64,000 nucleotides of DNA from Arion vulgaris (lineage: Eukaryota; Mollusca; Gastropoda; Stylommatophora; Arionidae). The translations under genes were made by a program, and so were the position numbers. Under the pieces are notes generated by a model, which made no database searches, was not told the origin of the DNA, and saw only the letters and a program-made list of their open reading frames with translations. Location of the stretch: assembly GCA_020796225.1 (NCBI GenBank), contig CM036758.1, positions 66,973,274 through 67,037,273 on the forward strand. Reading direction: 5' to 3'. Of this stretch, positions 22,701-27,221 are shown piece by piece; positions within the stretch are counted from its first letter, which is position 1; each line of letters opens with the position of its first letter.

Positions 22701-24340
22701 CACTGGTTTCTTTGTTTCTTTTCTTACACTGGTTTTCTTTGTTTCTTTTCTTACACTGGTTTTCTTTGTTTCTTTTCTTACACTGGTTTTCTTTGTTTCT
22801 TTTCTTACACTGGTTTTCTTTGTTTCTTTTCTTACACTGGTCTTCTTTGTTTCTTTTCTTACACTGGTTTTCTTTGTTTCTTTTCTTACACTGGTCTTCT
22901 TTGTTTCTTTTCTTACACTGGTTTTCTTTGTTTCTTTTCTTACACTGGTTTTCATGATAACAAAACACGATAACTGTTGATATCAAAATGGTAGAAATTA
23001 AAAATGGGTTTTTTATTTACTTAACAGGACCCATCCCATTTATTGTAGTAGGAGAGATTTTCCGTCAAGAGCCAAGAGCTGCTGCTATGAGTTTTTCACT
23101 TGCCTTCAACTGGGTGTCCAATTTCATACTTGTGTTGACATTCCCATTCTTGAAGGTGAGTTATAACATAAAATGTATTTTTAAAACGATAGTTAGTTTA
23201 TTGGTTCAGTGCGTAGGCAATGGACTGAATCACTACAAGCGTCAACATTTTGCAGAATTACACTTATCTTCGTTCCGAGGCACATGGGTGTCGTTGGCAA
23301 TGAGAGAGCAGACAGGTTGATCTGCCACCATATCATGGGGGCAGCCAGTGGATAGAGCTGATGTTTTGAACGTCCTCATAGTGTGGCCGCAAAGAAGATT
23401 TTCATTTAAACCAATCCACATCAACTACTAGATTGCAAGAGCTTTTGGATTGAAGATTAGAGTGGCCAGACAAACAGCACAGCAGGAATATGAGTAGGCT
23501 CATCAATAAACATTGAACTGATAGAGTCAGTCACTGGATGCTGTTAGAGATATTGCGAAGGAGATCGAAGCATCTATGGACATGTCCGGAATGCAATGAA
23601 GATATTCCAAACTGAAACTCTATTGCTTATAATATCATAAAGGTGCGTAGAAAAGAAAGTTTTCCAGGATACTAAGAAAGGTATTGAAAGAAATCCGTAA
23701 TAGGTAAAACACATAATATTTTAAATAACAATCACATATATAGAAATATATCGAAAGGTATCAATAATTTTAACAAGGCAGTGGCAAAAAATATATGTGC
23801 TTTTGAATATAATTGCTACAGAAGAGTTTTGTCTCTGCCTTATGCGCCCTTGGGCGCATTGAGAAGTGATTGTCTTTCCTGTAGTGCTTGGAAAGAGGAG
23901 TGTATTCGTGTCCGCTATAACATGTTTTGTATTTGCTATTACAAATTTAATCTGCTTTTAATTTGTGCATTACACTAGTTTTGTATTCATTGCCTGCCTT
24001 AACAGCTATTTTCCATCTCTTTACATATTATCAATACAATTACAAAATGTTGTATGAAGACATTAAACAACATAAATTGTTATATTTTTCTTATTGTTAA
24101 AATCTGTCTTTATTTTTCTTTTAGGATGCATTAGAAGAGTTTGTTTACATCCTCTTCTCAGTCATTCTTGCACTTGCAATTGCTTTCATCTTCTTCCGGG
24201 TGCCTGAGACAAAGAATAAAACTTTTGATGAAATTGCTAACTCAATTACTTTAGGAGGAAGAGCTAAAGGCAAAGAGAAAGCATATGGAGTTAACAGTGA
24301 TGAGCAAGAGACAGAACTGATGCACACTAGCAAAATCTAA
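2291..24340 (+). CDS. Facilitative glucose transporter, class I GLUT (SLC2A family), 3' nine exons
   Basis: This is a Major Facilitator sugar transporter that moves glucose across the plasma membrane. Nine exons join in phases 1,1,1,0,0,0,1,0 and give about 413 residues of a family usually near 490, so the start and TM1-2 lie upstream. In order the protein shows TM3-4 ([22 protein letters not shown]), LYLAEISP with R-G-A-I-G, TM6 then PESPRFLL, the large loop, QQLSGINA in TM7, GRRPLLL, GLGPIPFIV in TM10, [11 protein letters not shown] after TM12, and a hydrophilic tail ending in HTSKI. QLS in TM7 is the class I mark, known to favour glucose over fructose; substrate is inferred from that. One base is missing in window exon 2: the summed exon length fits the frame only if one base is added there. 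Introns are loaded with repeats. Confidence 0.93.
2490..2835 (+). pseudogene. LINE reverse transcriptase tail (family of 61.3-61.8 kb)
   Basis: The frame from 2565 reads [19 protein letters not shown], then RRPRKRW and ATCLALELK, the C-terminal block of a non-LTR retrotransposon. The same sequence, longer, is on the minus strand at 61250-61860, where it joins an upstream segment ending EKQQMQWF. It is 5'-truncated and frameshifted. Confidence 0.75.
2840..3490. other. Intron, unclassified
   Basis: There is no gene. About 3180-3265 resembles 4770-4870 (shared GGACACTGGTGATAAGG-like start and GTGTCATA core), so part of it is a dispersed repeat. The rest shows nothing I recognise. Confidence 0.4.
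3495..3745 (-). pseudogene. LINE RNase H-type 3' tail
   Basis: The minus strand reads [21 protein letters not shown], then [20 protein letters not shown] (given here as motif pieces). This is the block that follows the RNase H domain in the other copies (30.0, 32.0, 63.0 kb), where it reads HTLMDILRERSEHLW. It is truncated at its 5' side. Confidence 0.65.
3725..3935 (+). pseudogene. LINE reverse transcriptase tail, short
   Basis: The plus strand reads [22 protein letters not shown] followed by a GRRARGRP basic block. It belongs to the same C-terminal family as 2490-2835 but has diverged and is broken by stops. Confidence 0.6.
4083..4163. repeat. GATT tetranucleotide microsatellite
   Basis: About 19 tandem GATT units with one ATT slip. 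A similar tract is at 13697-13757. Confidence 0.97.
4283..4422 (+). CDS. GLUT window exon 2 (TM4-TM5), one base short
   Basis: The acceptor is TTGCCAG/G and the donor is TTTTAG/GTAAG. From about 4297 the frame reads [19 protein letters not shown], then [19 protein letters not shown]. The first five codons (G-L-N-I-T) are in a different frame. Entry and exit phases are both 1, so the exon should be a multiple of three; it is 140 bases. The missing base is most simply one C in the CC at 4295-4296. This could be a homopolymer error in the assembly or a real allele. Confidence 0.9.
4505..4720 (-). pseudogene. LINE tail, second copy of the 1.6-kb family
   Basis: It aligns with 1612-1830 in the same orientation, with matching GAGCAGAAC, CCATCAGTTACATCCT and CATCTTCTC blocks. 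It carries only the C-terminal codons and the 3' end. Confidence 0.7.
4880..5790 (+). repeat. 84-bp tandem array made from LINE C-terminal codons, about 11 units
   Basis: The unit translates on the plus strand as [16 protein letters not shown] plus RDRKTWHELVEA, the well-known end of a LINE reverse transcriptase. In most units the W of KTW is TGA; the unit near 5520 keeps TGG. Upstream (about 4895-4965) is the matching basic block that normally precedes this segment. Units in 5040-5230 have small deletions. Because 84 is divisible by three, long empty frames open on the minus strand; these are not genes. Confidence 0.9.
5815..5960. other. Short GA microsatellite and unclassified intron
   Basis: A GA dinucleotide run sits at about 5826-5843. 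Nothing else is recognised before the LINE tail. Confidence 0.6.
5960..6845 (+). pseudogene. LINE RNase H-type 3' tail, split by a hAT MITE
   Basis: The left part (5960-6121) carries the sequence for DEDTKID...KRFKEF; the right part (6757-6845) carries the [11 protein letters not shown] block. Joined without the insert they match the uninterrupted copy at 16850-17085. Confidence 0.75.
6122..6756. mobile_element. hAT-type MITE, 635 bp
   Basis: The ends are CAGTGCCGGATTAAGC at the left and, read inward from the right, CAGTGTCGGATTAGC. It is flanked by 8-bp copies ATCAGTAA (6114-6121) and ATCAGTAT (6757-6764), the target-site length of hAT transposons. There is no transposase. Inside, about 6300-6530, is a unit of about 85 bp repeated three times, each starting GGTTATTTAGACGATCTTG. 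Confidence 0.88.
6857..7224. mobile_element. hAT-type MITE, about 368 bp
   Basis: The left end is CAGTGGTTCCCAAACT; the right end read inward is CAACATTTCCCAAACT. The flank at the left (ATTAGAC) and at the right (ATCTAGAC) agree apart from one missing base. This is a common hAT end type. It lies just before window exon 3. Confidence 0.7.
7300..7437 (+). CDS. GLUT window exon 3 (TM6 and PESPRFL loop)
   Basis: The acceptor is TTTTCAG/G and the donor is AAAAG/GTTTGT. It encodes [19 protein letters not shown], then [25 protein letters not shown] is the diagnostic sugar-transporter motif at the start of the large cytoplasmic loop. Phases are 1 and 1. Confidence 0.95.
7515..7775 (+). mobile_element. 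SINE E, tRNA-derived
   Basis: A polymerase III box B-like GGATTCGAATCC sits at about 7556-7567, preceded by a GTGGTTAAGCC-like box A. The body shares TTTGTGCTTTGTGCAA and later blocks with copies at 25000-25272 and 53735-54010. Confidence 0.7.
7775..8165 (+). pseudogene. LINE C-terminal tail with a 62-65-bp segment in three copies
   Basis: Frames read as a [12 protein letters not shown] block, then KTPLI and KRKRGTPK, the end of a reverse transcriptase of the RTE/BovB-like tail type. Units start at about 7855, 7917 and 7982 and repeat the CTGTCACGAAAACACCACTG segment. Stops in all frames. Confidence 0.6.
8345..8870 (+). pseudogene. LINE reverse transcriptase C-terminus
   Basis: The frame from 8360 reads [19 protein letters not shown], then [15 protein letters not shown] and [17 protein letters not shown]. 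The next frame, from 8637, continues [19 protein letters not shown] to [17 protein letters not shown]. One frameshift near 8680 separates them. The order and spacing are those of the connection and tail of a non-LTR retrotransposon. Confidence 0.88.
8870..9245. other. Intron, nothing recognised
   Basis: AT-rich sequence without open frames of interest and without similarity to the repeat families listed here. Confidence 0.5.
9245..9513 (+). mobile_element. SINE A, full-length copy
   Basis: It runs from a GTGTCGGGGCCC-like start through AAAGAATAGTACCACTG, GACCTACAAGGCATGTC, the hairpin segment near AAGCTACCCTAGTAAAT, CGCTCTTAAGCTCAGACC, to AGAGTGATTAAC and a GAAGAAGAG tail. It is one of nine copies in the window. 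Confidence 0.85.
9675..9862 (+). CDS. GLUT window exon 4 (cytoplasmic loop and TM7)
   Basis: The acceptor is TTTCAACAG/C and the donor is AATGCT/GTGAGT. It encodes [18 protein letters not shown], the loop, [15 protein letters not shown] and QQLSGINA at the end. QLS is the class I mark in TM7. Phases are 1 in and 0 out. Confidence 0.95.
9893..9995. repeat. 32-bp minisatellite, three units
   Basis: Units of the form TGTACAGTTGTATTGGGTTG plus AATACTTGATG sit just after the donor of window exon 4. Confidence 0.8.
10040..10165. repeat. About 65-bp duplication
   Basis: AAAAGTTACCTTCAAGTT...CGCCTATTGGCTAAAGA is followed by AAGTTACCTTAGATTT...CGCCTGTTGGCTAAAGA. The end (GACACTAAAATTAATACTGAATC) resembles the LINE segment that encodes DTKID. 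Confidence 0.6.
10305..10475. repeat. Two-unit repeat of about 85 bp with GA runs
   Basis: ATTACTGAGAGAAA...GATGGGAATGAG, a GA run, then GAATGGTGGAGAGCAATGG occurs twice in a row with small differences. Confidence 0.8.
10528..10785 (-). mobile_element. SINE A, minus-strand copy
   Basis: It is the reverse complement of the family, starting with the CTTCTT-type tail at 10533 and ending CTGGCAACACAC. The hairpin segment AGCTTCCCTAGGCCC and the GCGCCTACAAGTAGGC palindrome are present. Confidence 0.85.
10872..11115 (-). mobile_element. SINE B, minus-strand copy
   Basis: It runs from TTTGACCAAATTTTAATCAC to CACCCCAAATTTGAGCC and ACCACTCGGGCG. It shares the AAAGAATAGAACCACTG core and GTCGTAAGAAG segment with the copies at 15045 and 57112. 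Confidence 0.8.
11270..11790 (+). other. Probable 5' part of the transposon or unclassified intron
   Basis: No coding frame. A stretch starting near 11278 (GTCTGTCCATTAATTCG) could be the left end of the transposon, but the expected mirror copy is not visible near 12.9 kb. Confidence 0.3.
11790..12857 (+). pseudogene. Tc1/mariner-IS630 superfamily transposase (DDE), two in-frame TGA stops
   Basis: One frame spans helix-turn-helix-like sequence ([15 protein letters not shown]), then [17 protein letters not shown], then the catalytic core. First aspartate in YLDESW, second in VMDNASYH, glutamate in [19 protein letters not shown]. The frame carries TGA at 11868-11870 and at 12474-12476, six bases before the VMDN codons, so no full enzyme is made. 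Remnant sequence continues to about 11270 upstream; I could not find inverted ends, so element borders are unknown. Confidence 0.85.
12969..13387. repeat. 42-bp minisatellite, about 10 units, related to the acceptor of window exon 5
   Basis: The unit is TGTTGATAATATTATATTT then TTATATTATGTCCTGCTCTGTAA. A further unit lies after the SINE at 13653-13696. The functional splice site at 14160-14215 reads CTGTAATGTTAATATGATA, TTTTTCAG and GTGATGTCCTACTCTGCAA, which aligns along the whole unit. Two long frames open here because 42 is divisible by three; they are not genes. Confidence 0.92.
13388..13652 (+). mobile_element. SINE A inserted in the 42-bp array
   Basis: It starts TGTTGCCGGGGTC and ends with a GAAGAAAGAAGAAG tail; array sequence (ATTATGTC...CTCTGTAATGTTG) resumes directly after it. 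Confidence 0.88.
13697..13757. repeat. GATT-type microsatellite
   Basis: Tandem TGATTGAT units with GGTT variants, directly between the minisatellite remnant and SINE D. Confidence 0.95.
13757..14135 (-). mobile_element. SINE D, minus-strand copy
   Basis: It is the reverse complement of 24550-24975: CACTTCAGTGAGTAACCAT, CACCGGCGAGGGTCCCC, GGCAGGCTTTCCAGCCTGC, AACTGCCAAGGGTTCTTTTACG, then CGTCTCCGATAGGAC. The 5' (tRNA-like) end is divergent. Confidence 0.8.
14188..14298 (+). CDS. GLUT window exon 5 (TM7 end to TM8)
   Basis: The acceptor is ATTTTTCAG/G and the donor is GTTGCT/GTAAGT. It encodes [17 protein letters not shown], then [19 protein letters not shown], matching the segment after QQLSGINA in GLUTs. 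Phases are 0 and 0. Confidence 0.94.
14498..14690 (+). mobile_element. SINE C, tRNA-derived
   Basis: It shares CTGCCCAGCGTGTTCGTAGC and GCGTTGGA at its start, then CACAG..TCTCCAGATTTA, GGCACCGA.CCGA and GAGCTGAAAG.TCAAGTGCTTCTGGAT with 57650-57845. A copy of the body is reversed at 56715-56945. Confidence 0.75.
14740..14885 (+). repeat. Dispersed repeat F
   Basis: ATATAAGGGAAGACTGCAG, AAACAAAGTATTGTAATTTTAC and ACACAGCAACTTTTTGACCAAA also occur at 18712-18850. No frame. The class is unknown. Confidence 0.7.
14980..15112. repeat. Three 43-bp units made from the SINE B start
   Basis: TGTACTATGGCGGACATC then CGAGTGGTTATCAGGCCCAT is repeated three times; the last unit runs into the SINE B body. 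Confidence 0.88.
15045..15335 (+). mobile_element. SINE B, plus-strand copy
   Basis: After CGAGTGGTTATCAGGCCC it has TAAAGAATAGAACCACTG, CATAAGAGGCGAATAAGGAGG, the inverted pair CCTAAAC...GTTTAGG and TCACAAAGAGTGATTAAAATTG. The AGAGTGATTAA box is shared with SINE A. Confidence 0.85.
15520..15950 (+). pseudogene. LINE RNase H-type 3' tail carrying an inverted copy of the same family
   Basis: The outer, plus-strand copy (15520-15590 and 15859-15950) is split by a minus-strand copy at 15591-15844. The insert is bounded by identical 14-bp ATAGAACAGGTGTG at 15577-15590 and 15845-15858. The insert's 3' end is the ATAACTGATAACTG sequence also seen at 32160. Confidence 0.8.
15950..16440. other. Intron, nothing recognised
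   Basis: There is purine-rich sequence at 16010-16130. No coding frame and no family match. Confidence 0.5.
16447..16566 (+). CDS. GLUT window exon 6 (GRR motif, TM9)
   Basis: The acceptor is TATCCAG/G and the donor is TTAGAG/GTACAT. It encodes [17 protein letters not shown], then [24 protein letters not shown] is the conserved loop motif between TM8 and TM9. Phases are 0 and 0. Confidence 0.94.
16580..16845 (-). pseudogene. LINE tail, two imperfect units of about 150 bp
   Basis: The minus strand reads [29 protein letters not shown] and related blocks twice. The sequence resumes after the next entry at about 17090 (GCAGGATAT, GTCTTCCTC), so the next LINE appears inserted in it. Confidence 0.55.
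16850..17085 (+). pseudogene. LINE RNase H-type 3' tail, uninterrupted copy
   Basis: It encodes the [10 protein letters not shown] segment, then [11 protein letters not shown] and [14 protein letters not shown], with frameshifts. It is the best empty-site reference for the copy split by the hAT MITE at 6122. Confidence 0.7.
17500..17800 (+). pseudogene. LINE fragments: reverse transcriptase LP.G...LFN block and C-terminal zinc finger
   Basis: The frame from 17323 contains [18 protein letters not shown] at about 17524-17577, like the LPQGS..SPLLFN box of reverse transcriptases. At about 17695-17780 another frame reads [21 protein letters not shown], the C2H2-like finger that ends many LINE proteins. 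The pieces are rearranged. Confidence 0.6.
17960..18425 (+). pseudogene. LINE C-terminal region with GAA tail
   Basis: It reads [20 protein letters not shown], then [22 protein letters not shown] and LRREWWPL, the segment after the RNase H domain in jockey/I-type elements. One TAA interrupts near 18196. It ends in GATGAAGAAGAAAC. Confidence 0.8.
18425..18710. other. Intron, nothing recognised
   Basis: No open frame of interest and no family match. Confidence 0.45.
18712..18850 (+). repeat. Dispersed repeat F, second copy
   Basis: It matches 14740-14885 in the same orientation (ATATAAGGGAAAACTGCAG to CAACGTTTCGACCAAA). Confidence 0.7.
19040..19115 (+). CDS. GLUT window exon 7 (TM10 start)
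   Basis: The acceptor is TTTTTTCAG/C and the donor is GGTCTAG/GTAAG. It encodes [17 protein letters not shown], then IIGFALGL and the first base of the glycine that window exon 8 completes (GPIPFIV). Phases are 0 in and 1 out. Its last 28 bases and donor are the source of the array that follows. Confidence 0.92.
19116..19700. repeat. 59/53-bp minisatellite copied from the exon 7 donor region, about 10 units
   Basis: Units 1 and 2 keep the exon end: GTCATTATTGGAATTGCCCT then AGGTCTAG/GTAAG (AGGTATAG in unit 1). Later units lost six bases and read GACCTGCCCTAT/GTAAGT. Every unit also has TTGCAG or TGCAG just before GTCATTATTGG. The last units (after 19560) are degenerate. Confidence 0.93.
19700..20054. 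other. Intron, A-rich, unclassified
   Basis: Low GC and A-rich on the plus strand, with four loosely similar pieces around AAGCTC. No gene. Confidence 0.4.
20055..22954. repeat. 27-bp satellite-like array, about 108 units
   Basis: The unit is TTTTCTTTGTTTCTTTTCTT plus ACACTGG. A common variant has GGTCTTC. A few units lack one T, or two to three bases, and shift phase. Because 27 is divisible by three and the unit has no stop in any plus frame, frames of over 950 codons appear in all three plus frames and one on the minus strand. These are not genes. The array ends 73 bases before window exon 8. Confidence 0.98.
23028..23155 (+). CDS. GLUT window exon 8 (TM10-TM11)
   Basis: The acceptor is TTAACAG/G and the donor is TTGAAG/GTGAGT. 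It encodes [20 protein letters not shown], then [22 protein letters not shown] plus the E of VGEIF and the NW in TM11 are typical of GLUTs. Phases are 1 in and 0 out. Confidence 0.95.
23235..23640 (+). pseudogene. LINE RNase H C-terminal half and tail
   Basis: It contains the codons for [14 protein letters not shown] sequence (histidine-containing RNase H motif) near 23284-23320, then the degenerate tail ending near GGACATGTCCGGAATGC. Broken by stops. Confidence 0.65.
23640..24120. other. Intron, nothing recognised
   Basis: AT-rich, with one 65-codon frame that has no family resemblance. Confidence 0.5.
24125..24340 (+). CDS. GLUT window exon 9 (TM12, PETK motif, C-terminal tail, stop)
   Basis: The acceptor is TCTTTTAG/G. 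It encodes [38 protein letters not shown], a charged tail and HTSKI before TAA at 24338-24340. PETK..TFDEI is the family's last conserved motif. The tail is hydrophilic. Confidence 0.96.
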   Translation, partial: DALEEFVYILFSVILALAIAFIFFRVPETKNKTFDEIANSITLGGRAKGKEKAYGVNSDEQETELMHTSKI

Positions 24341-24428
24341 TAACATTTTGGTGGTTTTATTTAATGCATATTTCATGTTTGTGATTTTTAGTTTATCCAT
24401 ATTGTTAAAAGAAATGTATAATGTTGTT

Positions 24429-24434
24429 AATAAA
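24429..24434 (+). terminator. Polyadenylation signal AATAAA
   Basis: First AATAAA, 89 bases after the glucose transporter stop codon. Confidence 0.75.
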
Positions 24435-24520
24435 AGTGACACTTCTACCATTTATTTCTCTAAGTGCTATATATTTATATAAAGATAATTAATTTGTCCG
24501 TATTTATATGTCAGTTATAA

Positions 24521-24526
24521 AATAAA
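24521..24526 (+). terminator. Second polyadenylation signal AATAAA
   Basis: A second AATAAA 180 bases after the stop; alternative 3' ends are possible. Confidence 0.6.
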
Positions 24527-24549
24527 ATCCTATTTTGTTGAAGATACTT

Positions 24550-24975
24550 CCCAAGGGGGCCTGTGCCCTAGCGATTAGGTGCTCGTCTCGCGTGAGAAAA
24601 AGATACCATGTTCACTCCCTTGTGGAGCCATTTGGATATTTTTCCAGAGATTCCTGATATCAGTGTAGGAGATATCGAGTTCCTAGTCCTATTGGAAACG
24701 GACGATAAAGCGTAGGTCCCGTGTTCAATTTGAGCACGTAAAAGAACCTTGGCAGTTCAAAATCGAGAAAAGCAGGCTGGAAAGCCACTGCCTGTGCAAA
24801 ATTCATTAGAAAATATTAAAAATAAAATTCCTACAAAAACGTCTTCACCATCTTTAAAATTACATCGGGGACCCTCGCCGGTGCTACGTAGTTCGTCCAC
24901 CGTAGCTGAGATCTGTCTGTGTAAGAAAGAGATCGTAACACACATGGTTACTCACTGAAGTGTAATGATGATGGT
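24550..24975 (+). mobile_element. SINE D, tRNA-derived
   Basis: The head looks like a tRNA: TGCCCTAGCGATTAGGTGC as box A and GTTCACTCCC as box B. Body blocks GGAGATATCGAGTTCCTAG, GTAAAAGAACCTTGGCAG, AAAGCCACTGCCTG and GGGGACCCTCGCCGGTGC recur reversed at 13757-14135. It sits just past the gene's second AATAAA. Confidence 0.82.
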
Positions 24976-24999
24976 CCTATCAATTATTCAACTTTCCAA

Positions 25000-25272
25000 T
25001 ACTTGAGTTCGAGTCCAGACCGTGCTGTTCTGTTCATAAATGCATTTATTTTCCCAGAGAACCATAGGATTGTTGCCGGAGCTACGGAGTTTGTGCTTTG
25101 TGCAACACTTTCGGCAGATGGCGTGTCACTTCTGTGTAGAGGGATCAAGTTATATAGGGTAAAACCCGGTGCAATGAAGTCAATCCTTGGGCACTATAAC
25201 TTTCCATCAATTTGTAAACAACTGATTTCATGGGAAACTTGTTGTCATGGTCACAGAAGTTATTTGTGGTAA
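25000..25272 (+). mobile_element. SINE E, second copy
   Basis: It has TTCGAGTCC as box B remnant, then TTGTTGCCGGAGC, GAGTTTGTGCTTTGTGCAA and GGCGTGTCACTTCTGTG, shared with 53735-54010 and in part with 7515-7775. Confidence 0.75.
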
Positions 25273-25534
25273 AGAGTAAACTCTCATATTGACTTTGAAA
25301 GAAACAAATGTGAACACATTTGATCTGGATAGATGCGAGTTACTAAGAACTCTACTAGACTGCTATTTCCATGATGATGACATGCCCACAAACAAGGATG
25401 TAATCCTTCAGATGAAGGAGTTGGCATCAAAAAGGCATCTGCAAGCGCAAGTGAGATGTGTATACATGTGAGCTATTGGAACAGGCAGGCTCATCACTAT
25501 CTGCTTAAAGAGTTTGTTCCTAAATATCTACGAG

Positions 25535-25868
25535 TCCCTGAAAGTCTGCCCACGCCCCTAAAGGTCTACTCAAGTCTCTAAAGGTCTGCCCAAGTCCCTA
25601 AGTGTCTACCGTAGTCTCTAAAGGTCTGTCCAAGTCCCTAAGTGTCTACGTAGGTCTCTGAAAGTCTGCCCAAGTCCTAAGTGTCTACCGTAGTCTCTAA
25701 AGGTCTGCCCAAGTCCTAAGTTCTACCGTAGTCTCTAAAGTCTGCCAGTCCTAAGTGTCTACGTAGTCTCTAAAGGTCTGCCCAAGTCCTAAGTGTCTAC
25801 CGTAGTCTCTAAAGGTCTGCCCAAGTCCCTAAGTCTCTACCGTAGTCTCTAAAGGTCTGCCCAAACTG
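25535..25868. repeat. 40-bp minisatellite, about 8 units
   Basis: The unit is GTCTCTAAAGGTCTGCCCAA then GTCCCTAAGTGTCTACCGTA, with several short deletions in the middle units. Confidence 0.92.
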
Positions 25869-25904
25869 CATCCATGTTGGTTCTGTTATTATTATTAGAT
25901 ATAT

Positions 25905-26255
25905 ATATATAGGGCTTGCAAGCAATTTCTCCATACCACTCTATCCTTGGCAACTCATTCAATCTCTTCTATAGAATTGTCCAACATTTATTGTCTCTCT
26001 CAACAAAGTTTGTTTCAAGGTTTTCCTATGCATCCTTTCTTTCTTGAACCATTTGACTCCCACTTCAATAACTGCTTTGTGATCTGTTAAACATTATTTC
26101 TTCTCAGAGTATGCCCAACACATCTCTATTTTCTCTTTTTACATACAACAATTGTTACTTCTGATTGATCAGACATTTCTTTCATTTTATCACTTCTCTT
26201 GAATGCATCCCATTTTATGTTCATTATTTTTTCAGACATCTATTTTCAAATGCAT
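25905..26255 (-). pseudogene. LINE reverse transcriptase tail, degenerate
   Basis: The reverse complement aligns with 33215-33365 (the CATACCACTCTATCCT, GGCAACT, TTGTCTCTCTCA, AAGTTTGTTTCA blocks), the end of a LINE reverse transcriptase. Confidence 0.65.
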
Positions 26256-26311
26256 TCAACTGACATATATTAACTAAATAATATCACACACAGTTTGTTT
26301 TATTCTTCTTC

Positions 26312-26778
26312 TTTTTCAAATACTCCATATCAACCACTTGTTAAACAACTCGTTGCCATCATATCCTTAGAGCGATTGTACGTTGTGCCAGTTATGCGCC
26401 TACAAGTAGACTAGCACATCCATTTTCAGCAAGTTTTCTATTTGCTATGGTAGCTTCCCTAGACCCTTACCTCAGTCGCCTCTTAACCCTTTCGCTGCAA
26501 CATACTTTCTGAAGGCTGAGCTAAAAATAGCTACTCTTTGTTTCTAGGTCACAAACGTGAATGTACGCCTATAGCAGTGACAGTAGCAATGTATAACGTG
26601 TTAACACGTCTTTAGCCTAAAGAGGAGAGATAATAACTGACGTGTTAATGCGTCTTTAGAAGTCATTGGGGAAAACGTATATATACGTCCTTAGCAGCTA
26701 AAGGGTTAAGACATGCCTTGTAGGTCATAGTGTTACTATATTCTATGCTTCCCTTTGCGGCCCTTGCAACACACGGCG
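26312..26778 (-). mobile_element. SINE A, minus strand, split by a piggyBac-like MITE
   Basis: The left half ends CTCAGTCGCCTC and the right half resumes GACATGCCTTGTAGGTC. All landmarks of the family are present around the insert at 26487-26705. Confidence 0.88.
26487..26705. mobile_element. piggyBac-type MITE, 219 bp
   Basis: TTAA stands on both sides (26483-26486 and 26706-26709). The ends are CCCTTTCGCTGC and GCAGCTAAAGGG, inverted with one mismatch. It lacks a transposase. It holds internal palindromes such as CGTGTTAACACG and ACGTATATATACGT. Confidence 0.85.
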
Positions 26779-26779
26779 A

Positions 26780-27220
26780 GTTTGTTTAATTTAAAAACAG
26801 ATAAAATCTTGCAAGTCTTAAAATCTTATAAATTAACTTAATAATTATCTACTGTATGTATTTTTCAGTATTACTATGGACATTTGTTACATAATATTTC
26901 ATGTGAGAAATTAGATGGTTGTGAAAACAATTGAATGTTACTTCTATTTAACAAAGATATTAGAATTGATTCCTACAACCTTTTATAGATAATAGTTCAT
27001 TTTTGAGAACCAAAGAGTCAAAAAGATAATTGATTCTGTGAATGTAAAGAATTATGTAGAATATTTGTTTGATTTCCTGGAAACAAAGTTTTAGAGATGA
27101 TGGATTCTTAGAAAAAATATTTTAGAAATGGTAAACTGATTGCTTGAATCAAAACAGATTAAAAGGTTTGATGCCTTTTAAAGAAAAAGTTTTAGAGTTA
27201 GTAGTCTAGTTTCTTGAAAG
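26780..27220. other. AT-rich intergenic, nothing recognised
   Basis: No open frame. The end drifts into degenerate units of the array that follows. Confidence 0.5.
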
Positions 27221-27221
27221 C

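Noticed and set aside
20032..22980. Open frames of 958-982 codons in all three plus frames and 468 codons on the minus strand
   Set aside because: They come from a 27-bp tandem unit without stop codons. All frames are open equally, and the predicted proteins are simple 9-residue repeats.
22645..22986. Minus-strand lysine-rich frame of 113 codons
   Set aside because: Reverse reading of the 27-bp array.
20055..23040. The 27-bp array as a third array derived from an exon edge (TTCTTACACTGG versus TTACTTAACAGG before window exon 8)
   Set aside because: The resemblance is short and in low-complexity T-rich sequence; I cannot separate it from chance. A scored alignment against shuffled sequence would decide.
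23781..23978. 65-codon frame in the last intron of the glucose transporter
   Set aside because: No family resemblance and no exon-like borders that would fit the gene's phases.
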